From: Lentibacillus sp. CBA3610
GTDB lineage: Bacteria; Bacillota; Bacilli; Bacillales; Amphibacillaceae
Direction of reading: 5' to 3'
NCBI RefSeq assembly: GCF_013373365.1
Contig: NZ_CP035925.1
Span: 2,232,001 to 2,296,000, forward strand
Length of the DNA: 64,000 bases
The notes under the pieces are model-generated. The model searched no databases, was not told where the DNA came from, and worked only from the letters and a program-made list of their open reading frames with translations. Of this stretch, positions 10,438 through 18,966 are shown in pieces; positions within the stretch are counted from its first letter, which is position 1; each line of letters begins with the position of its first letter. Position numbers and translations under genes: made by a program.

Positions 10438-10678
10438 GTACGAAATTCAGGCACACCGCGCCAAATAACAGTGAGGGTTGCGCGAAATTATGTAGTTGTT
10501 GCGCGAAATTGGGGCAGCCTCGCGCGAAAACATGTGGTTGTTGCGCGAAATTGGGGCAGCCTCGCGCGAAAACATGTGGTTGTTGCGCGAAATTGGGGCA
10601 GCCTCGCGCGAAAACACGCTGTAGCCGCGCGAATTTCGCCATTATTGCGCGGGAACCACTTTTCGCCAGGCGTATCAT
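10438..10678. repeat. 21-bp-phased GCGCGA array 2
   Basis: The core GCGCGA starts at 10480, 10501, 10522, 10543, 10564, 10585, 10606 and 10627, all exactly 21 bases apart. Weaker units lie at 10438, 10458 and 10647. Two unit types alternate, one with GGGGCAGCCTC and one with ACATGTGGTTGTT, so 10501-10626 is three near-identical 42-bp dimers. The block ends in a CTTTTCGCCAGGCGT segment that also closes array 3. It lies between the queF promoter and the next gene. Confidence 0.92.
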
Positions 10679-10720
10679 ACTTCATTCAATGTGATTAAAA
10701 ATCCTCCCAGCCAACAAGCG

Positions 10721-11374
10721 CTATAACTCAATCGTACTCGTTACCTCAACACCCTTTAAAGCTTGCGACGCCAGCCGGTCCGCTTCCTGATTGTTTTTTC
10801 GGGAAATAACCTCATATTCAGGCTCGATTCCAAGCCGCTCAAGGTCATGTTCAATCCGGTCAGCCCATTGATTTAACGCCGCCTCATAACATGGCCAGTC
10901 ACCTTTTAGCTGATTGATCACAACCTGGGAATCTCCTGCAAATGCAATTGTCAAATGGTGAACCCCTAATACTTCCAACTCCTGTATGGCCAGATGGAGC
11001 GCCGCATACTCTGCTTCATTATTCGTTTCAAGCTCATCAACCAACGCATTTTTGCGCTGGCGCCAGGACTTGCCATTCTGCTCATAATAAACAGCACACC
11101 CAAGACCGGATTTTTTGGTTTCCCTGTCAAAGCCGCCGTCAAAATAAACCGTCACATCATGCGGTTCCGTCTGAATAGCTTCCATCTGTTTTGTTAATTC
11201 CTTCACTGTCCATTCACTATCGTACTGATCAATGAATATCAGCTGCCTGGCGCGCCCTGTCTTTTCCAGATCCTCAGCCAGCAGAAGCGCTTTGGCAGCC
11301 GGCATCTCATCTGAACTGAAAAACGTCTCAGTCCCCTTTGGTGTTGTATATGTTAATTCGATTCTGAACTTCAT
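10721..11374 (-). CDS. RNase H-fold protein (YpeP-like)
   Basis: This 217-residue protein has an N-terminal region of about 70 residues with no recognised catalytic motif, followed by a C-terminal RNase HI fold. The four acidic metal ligands are in place: D79 (VYFDGG), E120 (TNNEAEY), D148 (AGDSQ) and D199 (NQEADRLAS). It should therefore be an active nuclease on RNA in RNA/DNA hybrids, though this Bacillus group is poorly studied. In B. subtilis related genes of the ypeP/ypdQ type lie beside the VUT transporter ypdP, which fits the nearby yhhQ. The symbol is left empty because ypdQ and ypeP cannot be told apart by eye. Confidence 0.78.
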   Translation of the reverse strand: MKFRIELTYTTPKGTETFFSSDEMPAAKALLLAEDLEKTGRARQLIFIDQYDSEWTVKELTKQMEAIQTEPHDVTVYFDGGFDRETKKSGLGCAVYYEQNGKSWRQRKNALVDELETNNEAEYAALHLAIQELEVLGVHHLTIAFAGDSQVVINQLKGDWPCYEAALNQWADRIEHDLERLGIEPEYEVISRKNNQEADRLASQALKGVEVTSTIEL

Positions 11375-11395
11375 GGCTCAATCACCTTTGCATAT

Positions 11396-11524
11396 TTAAT
11401 TCGTCATCGATAGTTTTCCCGGTTTGTCCTGCATATAACGGTAAATAACCCATTCAGATAGCCGCCATTGCGGTTGCATCGCTTTCATAGTTTGTAACGT
11501 TAAATCAGCATAATACATTTGCAT
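11396..11524 (-). CDS. possible small protein or remnant
   Basis: Between two genes a minus-strand frame runs open from about 11590 to a TAA at 11396. It reads FDDKGDRISLLILSLLK and then MQMYYADLTLQTMKAM and WRLSEWVIYRYMQDKPGK. The composition looks protein-like, but no start codon with a good ribosome site is visible. The first ATG (11522-11524) would give 42 residues and omit the plausible upstream part. It may be a small unannotated protein with an unusual start, or a truncated gene. I do not recognise a family. Confidence 0.3.
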   Translation of the reverse strand: MQMYYADLTLQTMKAMQPQWRLSEWVIYRYMQDKPGKLSMTN

Positions 11525-11587
11525 TTTCAATAAAGAGAGAATCAGAAGAGAAATACGGTCGCCTTTATCATCAAAAACAAATCACGA

Positions 11588-12052
11588 TCATTTCTGTTGT
11601 GTCACTGGCTCTCTATTACGAAACAAAAATAGTTGTATCGGAATGGCTGCACTCATAGTGATTGCTGCTATAACAACATGTGCAACTGTATTTGTGGAAT
11701 ATCTTTCCGCCAGAAAATAAAAACCGTAAACGATGACGATCAATGGTAAAAAGACCAATGGCGGAATAAACCAATTAAGCAATACGGATGCCGCTAAAGC
11801 AATGCCATATATCAACGTGAATTTACCTCTAATAGATGGGTGAACGTCATTTTCTACCAATAATGTTAAGAGGAAATAATTAACAATTGGCACCCAAGCC
11901 ATCCAGGCCTTATCTGCCTGCCCCTCTCTTTTGGCTATTTTGAAGAGACCAATCGCTTGCAGCACATACAAAATAACCGCAATGACACCAAAAATTAATA
12001 AAAAAATCCCCAGGCCGATAAGTAAGCCGATCAAAATACCTTCTTCTCCCAT
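11588..12052 (-). CDS. small integral membrane protein, function unknown
   Basis: This 154-residue protein has four or five predicted membrane helices. The loop GLFKIAKREGQADKAWMAWVP followed by IVNYFLL resembles small uncharacterised membrane proteins of the DUF5684 type, in which a K-W-x-x-x-V/I-P-I-x-N motif precedes a helix. No catalytic residues are evident. The ATG follows GAGGGGGATTTGT, a clear ribosome site. Neighbours give no functional hint. The DUF assignment is tentative. Confidence 0.6.
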   Translation of the reverse strand: MGEEGILIGLLIGLGIFLLIFGVIAVILYVLQAIGLFKIAKREGQADKAWMAWVPIVNYFLLTLLVENDVHPSIRGKFTLIYGIALAASVLLNWFIPPLVFLPLIVIVYGFYFLAERYSTNTVAHVVIAAITMSAAIPIQLFLFRNREPVTQQK

Positions 12053-12279
12053 ACAAATCCCCCTCGTAATCCATTCTCATTTTGTCCATGAAATGACGAA
12101 AGACCTAATTTAATATTTTATAAGACATTAATGAGCCAACAGTCCTGACAGTGATTATAGTAGCAGTTATTAACACTTATATTGAAAGAGAGCCTGGCAT
12201 ATTCAGCAATGATTATTTTTCATCCAATTACATCTGTCCTGAAATAGAAATGCAAAAATCCACAAGCACTCTATCCGGT

Positions 12280-12959
12280 TTAAAATATGTCCCAATCTTT
12301 TTTTACAGCCAGTTCTCTCAAAGACTCATCGGGATTCACAACAACCGGATGTTTACGAATTGAAACAGCGGAACGTCACTTTTGCTGTCGGCATAAGCCC
12401 ATGTTTCGTTCGCCTCAGTTTCGGTCAGGTTGCCAACCCGTATTTGCCGGTTCATCCACTTCCTGACATAGTTCACTTTTTCATCGCCATTAATGAGAGA
12501 ACCGACATTCCCTGTACATATACCGCTTCCATCGGCTTGCAATTCCGTGCCGATTATAGCGACATCCAATCCCACTTCTTTTGTAAATGCTTGTAAAAAT
12601 GGCGTCAGAGCACCCGATAAAATTATGATATGGTCACCCTGGCGTTCATGTTCACGAATTTTATGTATCAAATCTTCATGGATATCCCGCTTGCCCATCC
12701 TCACCAGTTTATCGAAAAACGCATCAAGTTCTTTATCGGTCATTCCTTTAAATGATTTTGCAAATGCCTTGAAAAATTGCATCCTGAACGCGTTTTTACC
12801 TTTGACGAGGCCGGCAGCTGCTGCTTTGACAATGCCTTTGGCGACAACCGACCACTGTTTCAGGCCAAAAGATTTATTCGCCGCCTTGAACATCATGCTG
12901 AACGAATCACCCTGATAAAGCGTGCCATCAAAGTCAACGGTCACAACGCCCACACCCAT
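12280..12959 (-). pseudogene. HAD-superfamily (IB, SerB-like) phosphatase, frameshifted near the C-terminus
   Basis: The frame encodes a HAD phosphatase with motif I DFDGTLYQGDS at the N-terminus, motif II IILSGAL, and motif IV in YADSKSDVPLF. In the read frame it ends at 12336 with FVNIRLL. One base further on, the sequence continues in another frame as HPVVVNPDESLRELAVKKDW to a stop at 12280, which is the normal C-terminus of this family. A single-base loss at about 12350-12354, in the GTAAAC stretch, explains this. The catalytic part is intact, so it could be a sequencing error or a mild truncation. The start is ATG 12959 or GTG 12953. Confidence 0.8.
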
Positions 12960-13013
12960 CACCTCTGATTTAATTTTAATTCAGATCGACATTAAAGTAA
13001 ATATTCGAGGCAG

Positions 13014-13042
13014 AAAAAGGCTGTACAATACAATACAGCCTC
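13014..13042 (-). terminator. Terminator of the amidase gene
   Basis: On the minus strand GGCTGTA pairs with TACAGCC around a short loop, followed by five T. It lies about 30 bases past the amidase stop codon. Confidence 0.75.
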
Positions 13043-13070
13043 CACTTTAAATCCGCTTTTCACTACTGCT

Positions 13071-14507
13071 TCAAACCGTGGCACTCCGCACATATCCTCT
13101 CAATCGATCCTCCAACAGCTTCCCGGCATCAAAAATCGCGTTCTCATTCCCGTTAATGCTCATAACCTGAACGCCAATCGGCAGCCCATTTTCGTTCTCA
13201 GCAACGGGTACTGTCAATGACGGCAGTCCCCATACATTGGCATAGGCCACATATGGCATATACTGCAGAAAGGTTTTACGAATTGAGAAAATTTCCTGAT
13301 AGACCTTACCATGTTCAGGAGCGCCCATATGATAAACGGGAAAAATCAGCAGCCGATCCTGTAAATAGGAAGCTAAGACATCATCTCCCTGTTTAATCGT
13401 CGCTTCGATTTCTTTTAATCTATGAGTGGATGGTTTGAAAAGCTTTGCGCCGATCAATGCCCATGACAGATAAGAGTGGATCGATGTTCTCTGACTGAGT
13501 TTTTCTTTCAAATAAGATAATACAACGTTTGGCTCCCCATTGTAAGCCAATTCTGCAACAGCCTTGCCACCGTCAATGGACATAATCTCTTGCCAGAGCT
13601 GAGCACTCTTGCCGAAATAAGGCGGCACAGATCGCCTGACTGTCATATCTTGCTTTAATACACCCTCAACCTGATTGAGTGCATGCTTCGTGGCAGCAGA
13701 CATCGGAAAGCCCGTCCAGTCCGGCAAAATATCAATGGTAAAATCGGTTATGGTCTGTTCCACTGGACGTTCATCAGCCATCAGACGGTATAAAAGCGCA
13801 ATATCCCTGACCGACTTCCCCATTGGGCCAATCCCTGACATCCGCTTCTGCAGCGGATGATCAAACCCGGGAAAATGGCCTTGATCAGACACCTGACTGG
13901 GCCCCGGTTTGAAGCCAATGACACCATTGAAATGGCTTGGAAGACGGATTGAACCGCCGATATCCGAGCCAATACCGGCAGCCGCTCCGCCTGCACCAAG
14001 CAATGCACCCTCACCGCCGCTCGAACCGCCCGATGTCCTTGTAAGATCCCACGGGTTATTCGTTCTCCCGTACAGTTTATTGTCTGTTTCCTGGCAAAAG
14101 CATAGCATCGGCGTATTCGTTTTGTTCAAAATAATCGCACCAGCTCTTTTCAACCTCCTGACCGCCTCTGCATCTTCCTTGGCGATCAGATGTTTGCGAT
14201 GCACAAGCCCTCCCGTCGTTTTCATTCCTGCAACGTGAAACGATTCTTTTACACTTATCGGCACACCATACAATGGCGCGTGGTTTGCTTGACTGTGCTG
14301 TTCATCCTTTTGCCGTACTTCGTCCATAGCGCTCTCATAACGGTTTTCAACCACCGCATTGATCGCAGGATTCACTTGTCTTTGATGATTGATATAGCTT
14401 TCCACAATTTCAGTGCTTGTCCGGTCGTTATGTTGGATAGTTTCAGCCAATGATGTGGCATCCATATCAAGAATAGATGATGCTCGTTTTTCAGTATCAA
14501 TCGGCAT
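13071..14507 (-). CDS. amidase-signature family hydrolase
   Basis: This 478-residue protein belongs to the amidase signature family, which hydrolyses amide bonds with a Ser-cisSer-Lys triad. The lysine is K87 (PISVKESF), the cis-serine lies in TSGGSSGGEGALL (about S162), and the nucleophile is S186 in GSDIGGSIRLP. The C-terminal half ends with YANVWGLPSLTVPVA and GLPIGVQVM, typical of stand-alone amidases rather than GatA, and no gatC/gatB neighbours exist. The substrate is not predictable. The ATG follows GCAGGTGTTAAAAA. It is transcribed alone. Confidence 0.85.
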   Translation of the reverse strand: MPIDTEKRASSILDMDATSLAETIQHNDRTSTEIVESYINHQRQVNPAINAVVENRYESAMDEVRQKDEQHSQANHAPLYGVPISVKESFHVAGMKTTGGLVHRKHLIAKEDAEAVRRLKRAGAIILNKTNTPMLCFCQETDNKLYGRTNNPWDLTRTSGGSSGGEGALLGAGGAAAGIGSDIGGSIRLPSHFNGVIGFKPGPSQVSDQGHFPGFDHPLQKRMSGIGPMGKSVRDIALLYRLMADERPVEQTITDFTIDILPDWTGFPMSAATKHALNQVEGVLKQDMTVRRSVPPYFGKSAQLWQEIMSIDGGKAVAELAYNGEPNVVLSYLKEKLSQRTSIHSYLSWALIGAKLFKPSTHRLKEIEATIKQGDDVLASYLQDRLLIFPVYHMGAPEHGKVYQEIFSIRKTFLQYMPYVAYANVWGLPSLTVPVAENENGLPIGVQVMSINGNENAIFDAGKLLEDRLRGYVRSATV

Positions 14508-14709
14508 TTTTTAACACCTGCCTTTTGAACAATAATTAAGACCCCGCTAAACTTTTCGCAGTAAAACCTTAATAATTCCAAGCCGCTCTCAGGTGTAGTA
14601 TATCAAAAAATTGGGAAGATTTGATTGAAATGTCATTATTTCCCGGTTCATTTTCGTCATTGAGTTGACCTTATCATTTCAATAAGCCCACCCGCCCTAT
14701 CTTTTCTCA

Positions 14710-14743
14710 GTATTAAAAACAGCACCGCGACTCACGGTACTGC
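14710..14743 (-). terminator. Terminator after the broken proline dehydrogenase gene
   Basis: On the minus strand CAGTACCG pairs with CGGTGCTG, with a five-T run following. It is the relic terminator of the decayed gene just upstream. Confidence 0.6.
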
Positions 14744-14751
14744 TTGCTCAT

Positions 14752-15748
14752 TCAATCACCTTTTTTTTCCCTTCTGGCTCTAACCCCCCACAGCGCCAGT
14801 GCAGATAGGACGGCTGCCGCGGCAACAATCGGGCCTTTTTTCAATTTATTGTCCTCGGTATATAACGCATCTTTCACAATCAGATTCATGTTTTGCGGAC
14901 GTTCGGCGAGACGGCGCATGAAATAGCCGAACCAATCATCGCCAAATGGAATATACGTACAGAAATTGTAACCTTCATCCGCCAGTTTGTTCTGCATATC
15001 ATTCCGGAAGCCATAAAGCATCTGGAATTCAAATTTATCATGATCTATATTATTTTCCTGAACAAATGTTTTCAGCTCATTAATGATATGATGGTCATGC
15101 GTACCGATGGAAGTGAATGTATCCGCCAGTAGCCTTTGTTTGGCAAGCTTCAAAAAGTTGCGGTCGACATCCTCTTTATCTGGATAGGCCACCTCGTCAC
15201 TTTCTTTATAGGCACCTTTGACGAGTCTGATCCGCACATCCTTCAAGTCAGCCAAATCATCCTCCGCGCGGTAAAGATAAATATTTGAATGCGGTCCGAC
15301 ATTATCATAGTTTTCCGAAGCTTATGCAGTGTCAACGTTTGCTCATAATGTGCATAAATCTCCATATCGATATTGACAAATATCGTATCGTTTCGCTGCA
15401 CTCAAAATGTCTTTCATATTTTCAATACAGAAGTTTTGATCAATATCCATTCCGAGCTGGGTTAATTTTACCGATAAGTGGCAATCTGCACTTTCCTTGT
15501 GAATCGCATCGAGCAGCGTGATAATTTTATTCTTGGCCTGACTGGCTTCTGTTTTTATCTGAAACAAATCACAAGTATCCAGTGTACAGATTCCTTGCTC
15601 GTTCAGTCTTAACCGCTTTCATAACACTTTCAACAGTTAGTGCCGGCAACAAATTTATCAGCACCCCAGGACAAATCCATTTTTTCGCCTGGCTGTTTAG
15701 AAATCTATTATTTGATAAACCTATGAAAATTCGTGTCATATTTGCCAT
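14752..15748 (-). pseudogene. proline dehydrogenase, broken by several frameshifts
   Basis: Fragments in different frames line up with a monofunctional Bacillus proline dehydrogenase (PutB/FadM type), which oxidises proline to pyrroline-5-carboxylate with FAD. The N-terminus is MANMTRIFIGLSNNRFLN at 15748. A middle part runs from about 15600 to 15360 (SEATEAKN-like KTEASQAKNKIITLLDAIHKE). The C-terminal half, 15255-14752, contains VRIRLVKGAYKE, IGTHDH and FEFQMLYGFRNDMQ. Frame breaks fall near 15600, 15350 and 15300. No pyrroline-5-carboxylate dehydrogenase gene is nearby. The gene cannot make a functional enzyme as read. Confidence 0.9.
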
Positions 15749-16005
15749 GGTGACAACTCTCGATTTAATCTGTAATACATTAATGTAAGTGCATACATAA
15801 TGCTCCAAATTACCACCATGCGGTGTGGTTATATTTCTATTATACTACAAATAACTCGAAAATAAATAGCATGTTAAAGATGTGAAATATTTCCGAGTTA
15901 ACATCGATGACTGACATCAGACTTCCTGCTAATATAGTGCATGTTCAAAAGAAGATGGACGTTTCGAACAATCTCTATAAATACTGAAAAAGGAGAGATG
16001 ACAAC

Positions 16006-16497
16006 ATGGCAAACAATATACGATTGCGAACACTGGGAAAAGACGATTAACATTTTTGCACACGTTTATTCAACAATCCGGATGTGATGAACTACTGGTT
16101 CAGTGAAGCTTATACATGGAGCTGAAGAAACTATGATAACAAAGATATCACAGCATCGCGAATTCATTTTAACTGATGGTGATGAGTCATTGGGGTTTGT
16201 GGGATTGTTTGACATTGAACAGCGGCACCGGATGCGGAATTTGCTATCATCATCGACCCACCAGGAAACGATATGCAGCACAGCCACTAAATTAGCGATG
16301 GATTATGCGTTTTCCGTGTAAACCTGCATAGCTTTATTTTAATTGTTGATAAAGTAAACGAGAAAGCGCATCATATTTATGAAAAACTCGGCTTCCGGGC
16401 TGAGGGAGAAATGATTGAACACTTTTTTATAAACGGGGAATATCATGATGGCCTTATGATGTGTATGTTTCAACGCGACTATTGGACGTTACAATAA
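16006..16497 (+). pseudogene. SpeG-like GNAT N-acetyltransferase, degraded
   Basis: A strong AAAGGAGAG site precedes ATG 16006 and the start MANNIRLRTLGKDD, after which a TAA interrupts. Later pieces in shifted frames read FNNPDVMNYWF, then EFILTDGDESLGFVGLFDIE, then LAMDYAF, and finally IYEKLGFRAEGEMIEHFFING and YHDGLMMCMF to a stop at 16497. Together these match the order of a spermidine/spermine N-acetyltransferase of the SpeG type (GNAT fold). A region around the acetyl-CoA loop is also lost. It is clearly non-functional. Confidence 0.85.
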
Positions 16498-16538
16498 AGA
16501 AAAGAAACTTATTAAAGATGACAATCGCTGCATGGGAT

Positions 16539-16624
16539 TCAGGAGGTCATAGCACTTTCTGATCAAAAGAGCAGCTTGTTGAGTATCTGCCGGAAAGGTC
16601 AGGAAGTCATAGCACTTTCTGATC
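16539..16624. repeat. 26-bp direct repeat at 60-bp spacing
   Basis: TCAGGAGGTCATAGCACTTT and its next six bases (CTGATC) at 16539-16564 recur at 16599-16624 with one mismatch (GGAAGTC). The copies are exactly 60 bases apart. No gene covers them. The origin is unclear. Confidence 0.85.
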
Positions 16625-16948
16625 CTTTTCACACACTTTATTGAAAAAACATTTTCCAAATAGGTTAAGAAAACTGACTGTACGTATGCCGAAGTTTCTT
16701 CTCGTGTTGTGCATTTTTACTGGATAGAAAGTCAACTGTTCCTGCGTTTCAGTTAATTCCACCGCATACCGCCGACTTTGCCTCGAGTCTTTCGAACCGT
16801 TCATCCATCTGGTCAAAGCGCTGTCAACCTGTTCAAAACGCTTATCCATACGCTGTTCTATGCGTTTTGCCATCTGCTGCAATTGTTGATTAATATTTTC
16901 GAAAGTTTTCTAAAGCTCCTAGATTTGCTGTAACTCCGATTTTCCCAT
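16607..16948 (-). pseudogene. small coiled-coil protein, interrupted by stop codons
   Basis: From ATG 16948 the frame reads MGKSELQQI, stop, EL, stop, KTFENINQQLQQMAKRIEQ and RMDKRFEQVDSAL. This is the heptad-rich signature of a common Bacillaceae small coiled-coil protein with MDKRFEQVD repeats. The part after about 16770 (VELTETQEQLTF) is recognisable, but its end has drifted. Two early stops and loss of the C-terminus mark it as a relic inside a zone of decaying genes. Confidence 0.6.
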
Positions 16949-17183
16949 TATCCATGTCACTCCATTTTTTACTCTTTGTTACGCCTATAATATCATACGT
17001 CTTTTCATCACAGACAAATATGCCATGGCTATCTTTAACTTTAAGATAGACGGTTTCTGAACAATAGTAAAGAGTGCAAAATTAAGTTTTATGAAGGCTC
17101 ACATACTTAAAGAATTATTTTTCTGCATAACATAAACGAAAAATAAAGAATGCAGATCGCCCCAAATACAATTTTCGGGAAAT

Positions 17184-17381
17184 TTAAAAGCTGCTGGCAA
17201 TATGAACAGCAGTATTAATCAGTAAACAAGACATATTGACGCTTATTCCGCTTGTTATCAAGATTGAGAAACTCCGATCCTCAGCCAGCTCCACATCAGG
17301 ATCAGGCTTTTGCTTCTCAAACCTGTTTTTATTATTCTGCTTGTTTTTATCTTTATTTCGGTTTTTATTTTCCTCTGACAT
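17184..17381 (-). CDS. small hypothetical protein
   Basis: A 65-codon frame starts at an ATG preceded by TATAGGAGGTAAGTCAT, a near-perfect ribosome site. The first half is highly charged and low in complexity (MSEENKNRNKDKNKQNNKNR). The second half, from FSILITSGISV on, is hydrophobic. It may be a real small protein with one membrane segment or a truncated relic like its neighbours. I recognise no family. Confidence 0.45.
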   Translation of the reverse strand: MSEENKNRNKDKNKQNNKNRFEKQKPDPDVELAEDRSFSILITSGISVNMSCLLINTAVHIASSF

Positions 17382-17546
17382 ATGACTTACCTCCTATACT
17401 TGGCGATGTTACAGTTATTTTCCCCACTGGCTTTTAAATTATAACGAAAACTGTTAATAGCACTTAATAATTCGTCGGAGTTATTGACATATTTAAAATA
17501 TTCATATACCTTTATACTATATCTTATAATAAGGGGGAAAGATTAT

Positions 17547-18878
17547 ATGGGAGATTGGCTGGCAAACATAACCGCTGAAAATAAGCAATTTCGTTTGGGG
17601 CTTACGCTGATATCCTTTTGGTGGGGACCGGTTTATATTTAACAGTACGATTAGCGTTTTTCTCCTTTCGAATGCTGCCTTATGCACTGAAATCACCTTT
17701 AAAAACATGATCAAATCAGCAGGGGATATAATCATTTCGAGGCACTCATTGAACGGCTTTAGCCGCAACAGTTGGTACAGGGAACGTTGTTGGGGTAGCA
17801 ACAGCGGTCGTTGCCGGGACCAGGTGCTGTGTTTTGGATGTGGATTACCAGCGTAGTCGGATGGCAAAATATTCCGAGGGGATTCTCGGCGTCAAATAGT
17901 CAAAAATGCTAAAGGCGAAATGTCCGGCGGTCCTATGTATTATATAGAAAAGGGTCTGGGACAAAAATGGCTGGGTATTGTGTTCGCCTTTTTTGCTGTT
18001 TTTGCGGCCATCTTCGGAATCGGCAACATGATTCAGGCAAATGCTGCTTCGGATGTTGCCAATGATGTGTTCAACATTCCGCTTTGGGTTACTGGTCTGA
18101 TTTTTGCTATTCTCGTCGGACTTGTTATTATTGGTGGTGTCAAAAGTATCGGCCGGACGGCGAGTATCCTTGTCCCGGTAATGGTTGTTTTCTATCTGAT
18201 AGCCGGAATTTTAATTATTTTCTTGAATATCGATGCTGTACCGGCAGCTTTTGGATTAATTTTTAATGATGCCTTTACTGGTCAGGCTGTTGCCGGGGGC
18301 GCCGTTGGAACCGTTATCCGATGGGAGTTGCCCGCGGGCTGTTTTCAAATGAGGCAGGTCTGGGTACCGGCGGGATTGCCGCTGCAGCTGCCGCACGGAT
18401 GTCCCTGCACGCCAGGCACTTATTTCGATGACCCAGGTCTTTATTGATACGATTATCGTTTGTAACAGTAACAGGTCTGCCTTACATGGCCGATCTATAC
18501 GCAAGTGGCACTGAGGGTGCTGCACTCACAGCCCAATCGTTTGAGCTGCTGCTGCCCGGCTTTGGTGATATCATCGTCGCTGTCACACTGTTAACATTCA
18601 TTTTCTCTACTATTTTAGGCTGGAGTTACTTTGGCGAAAAATGTTTCACGTACATGGTGGGCGACAACTTTACGATGCTGTACCGAGTCATTTTTGTCCT
18701 GGCTATAATCCCCGGCGCAACAATGTCACTGGATACTGTATGGAACTTGGGTGATATTTTTAACGGTCTAATGGCCATACCGAACTTAATCGGCCTATTG
18801 CTATTATCAGGGGTCGTTGTTAAGGAAACCAAACGTTTTAACGAAATACGGGCCAAAGAGAAAAAGGAAGCGGTCTAG
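17547..18878 (+). pseudogene. sodium:alanine symporter (AGCS family), multiply frameshifted
   Basis: A ribosome site AAGGGGGAAAG precedes ATG 17547 and the start MGDWLANITAE. Pieces in different frames then follow the AGCS order: LTVRLAFLSFRMLPYALK, VGTGNVVGVATAVVAG, MSGGPMYYIEKGLGQKW (17920 onward), GLFSNEAGLGTGGIAAAAA (shifted), and a C-terminal frame 18444-18878 with ASGTEGAALTAQSFELLLPG and helices to the end. Such proteins import alanine or glycine with sodium. At least three frame breaks (near 17640, 17830 and 18310-18450) make it non-functional. Confidence 0.9.
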
Positions 18879-18884
18879 CATATA

Positions 18885-18921
18885 AAAAGCGTCTTGCTCA
18901 TTATAGGGCGAGGCGCTTTCA
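18885..18921 (+). terminator. Terminator after the AGCS pseudogene
   Basis: AAAGCGTCTTGC and GCGAGGCGCTTT form a hairpin just past the pseudogene stop codon. The T run after it is short. Confidence 0.6.
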
Positions 18922-18966
18922 ATTTGTCTTCACTAATAGGATTGGTCAACGAACTTTAGTATGAGG

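Noticed and set aside
10384..10698. Open frames over array 2 on both strands (for example FARGCPNFAQQPHV repeats)
   Set aside because: Same artefact of 21-base periodicity; both strands open equally and no start signal exists.
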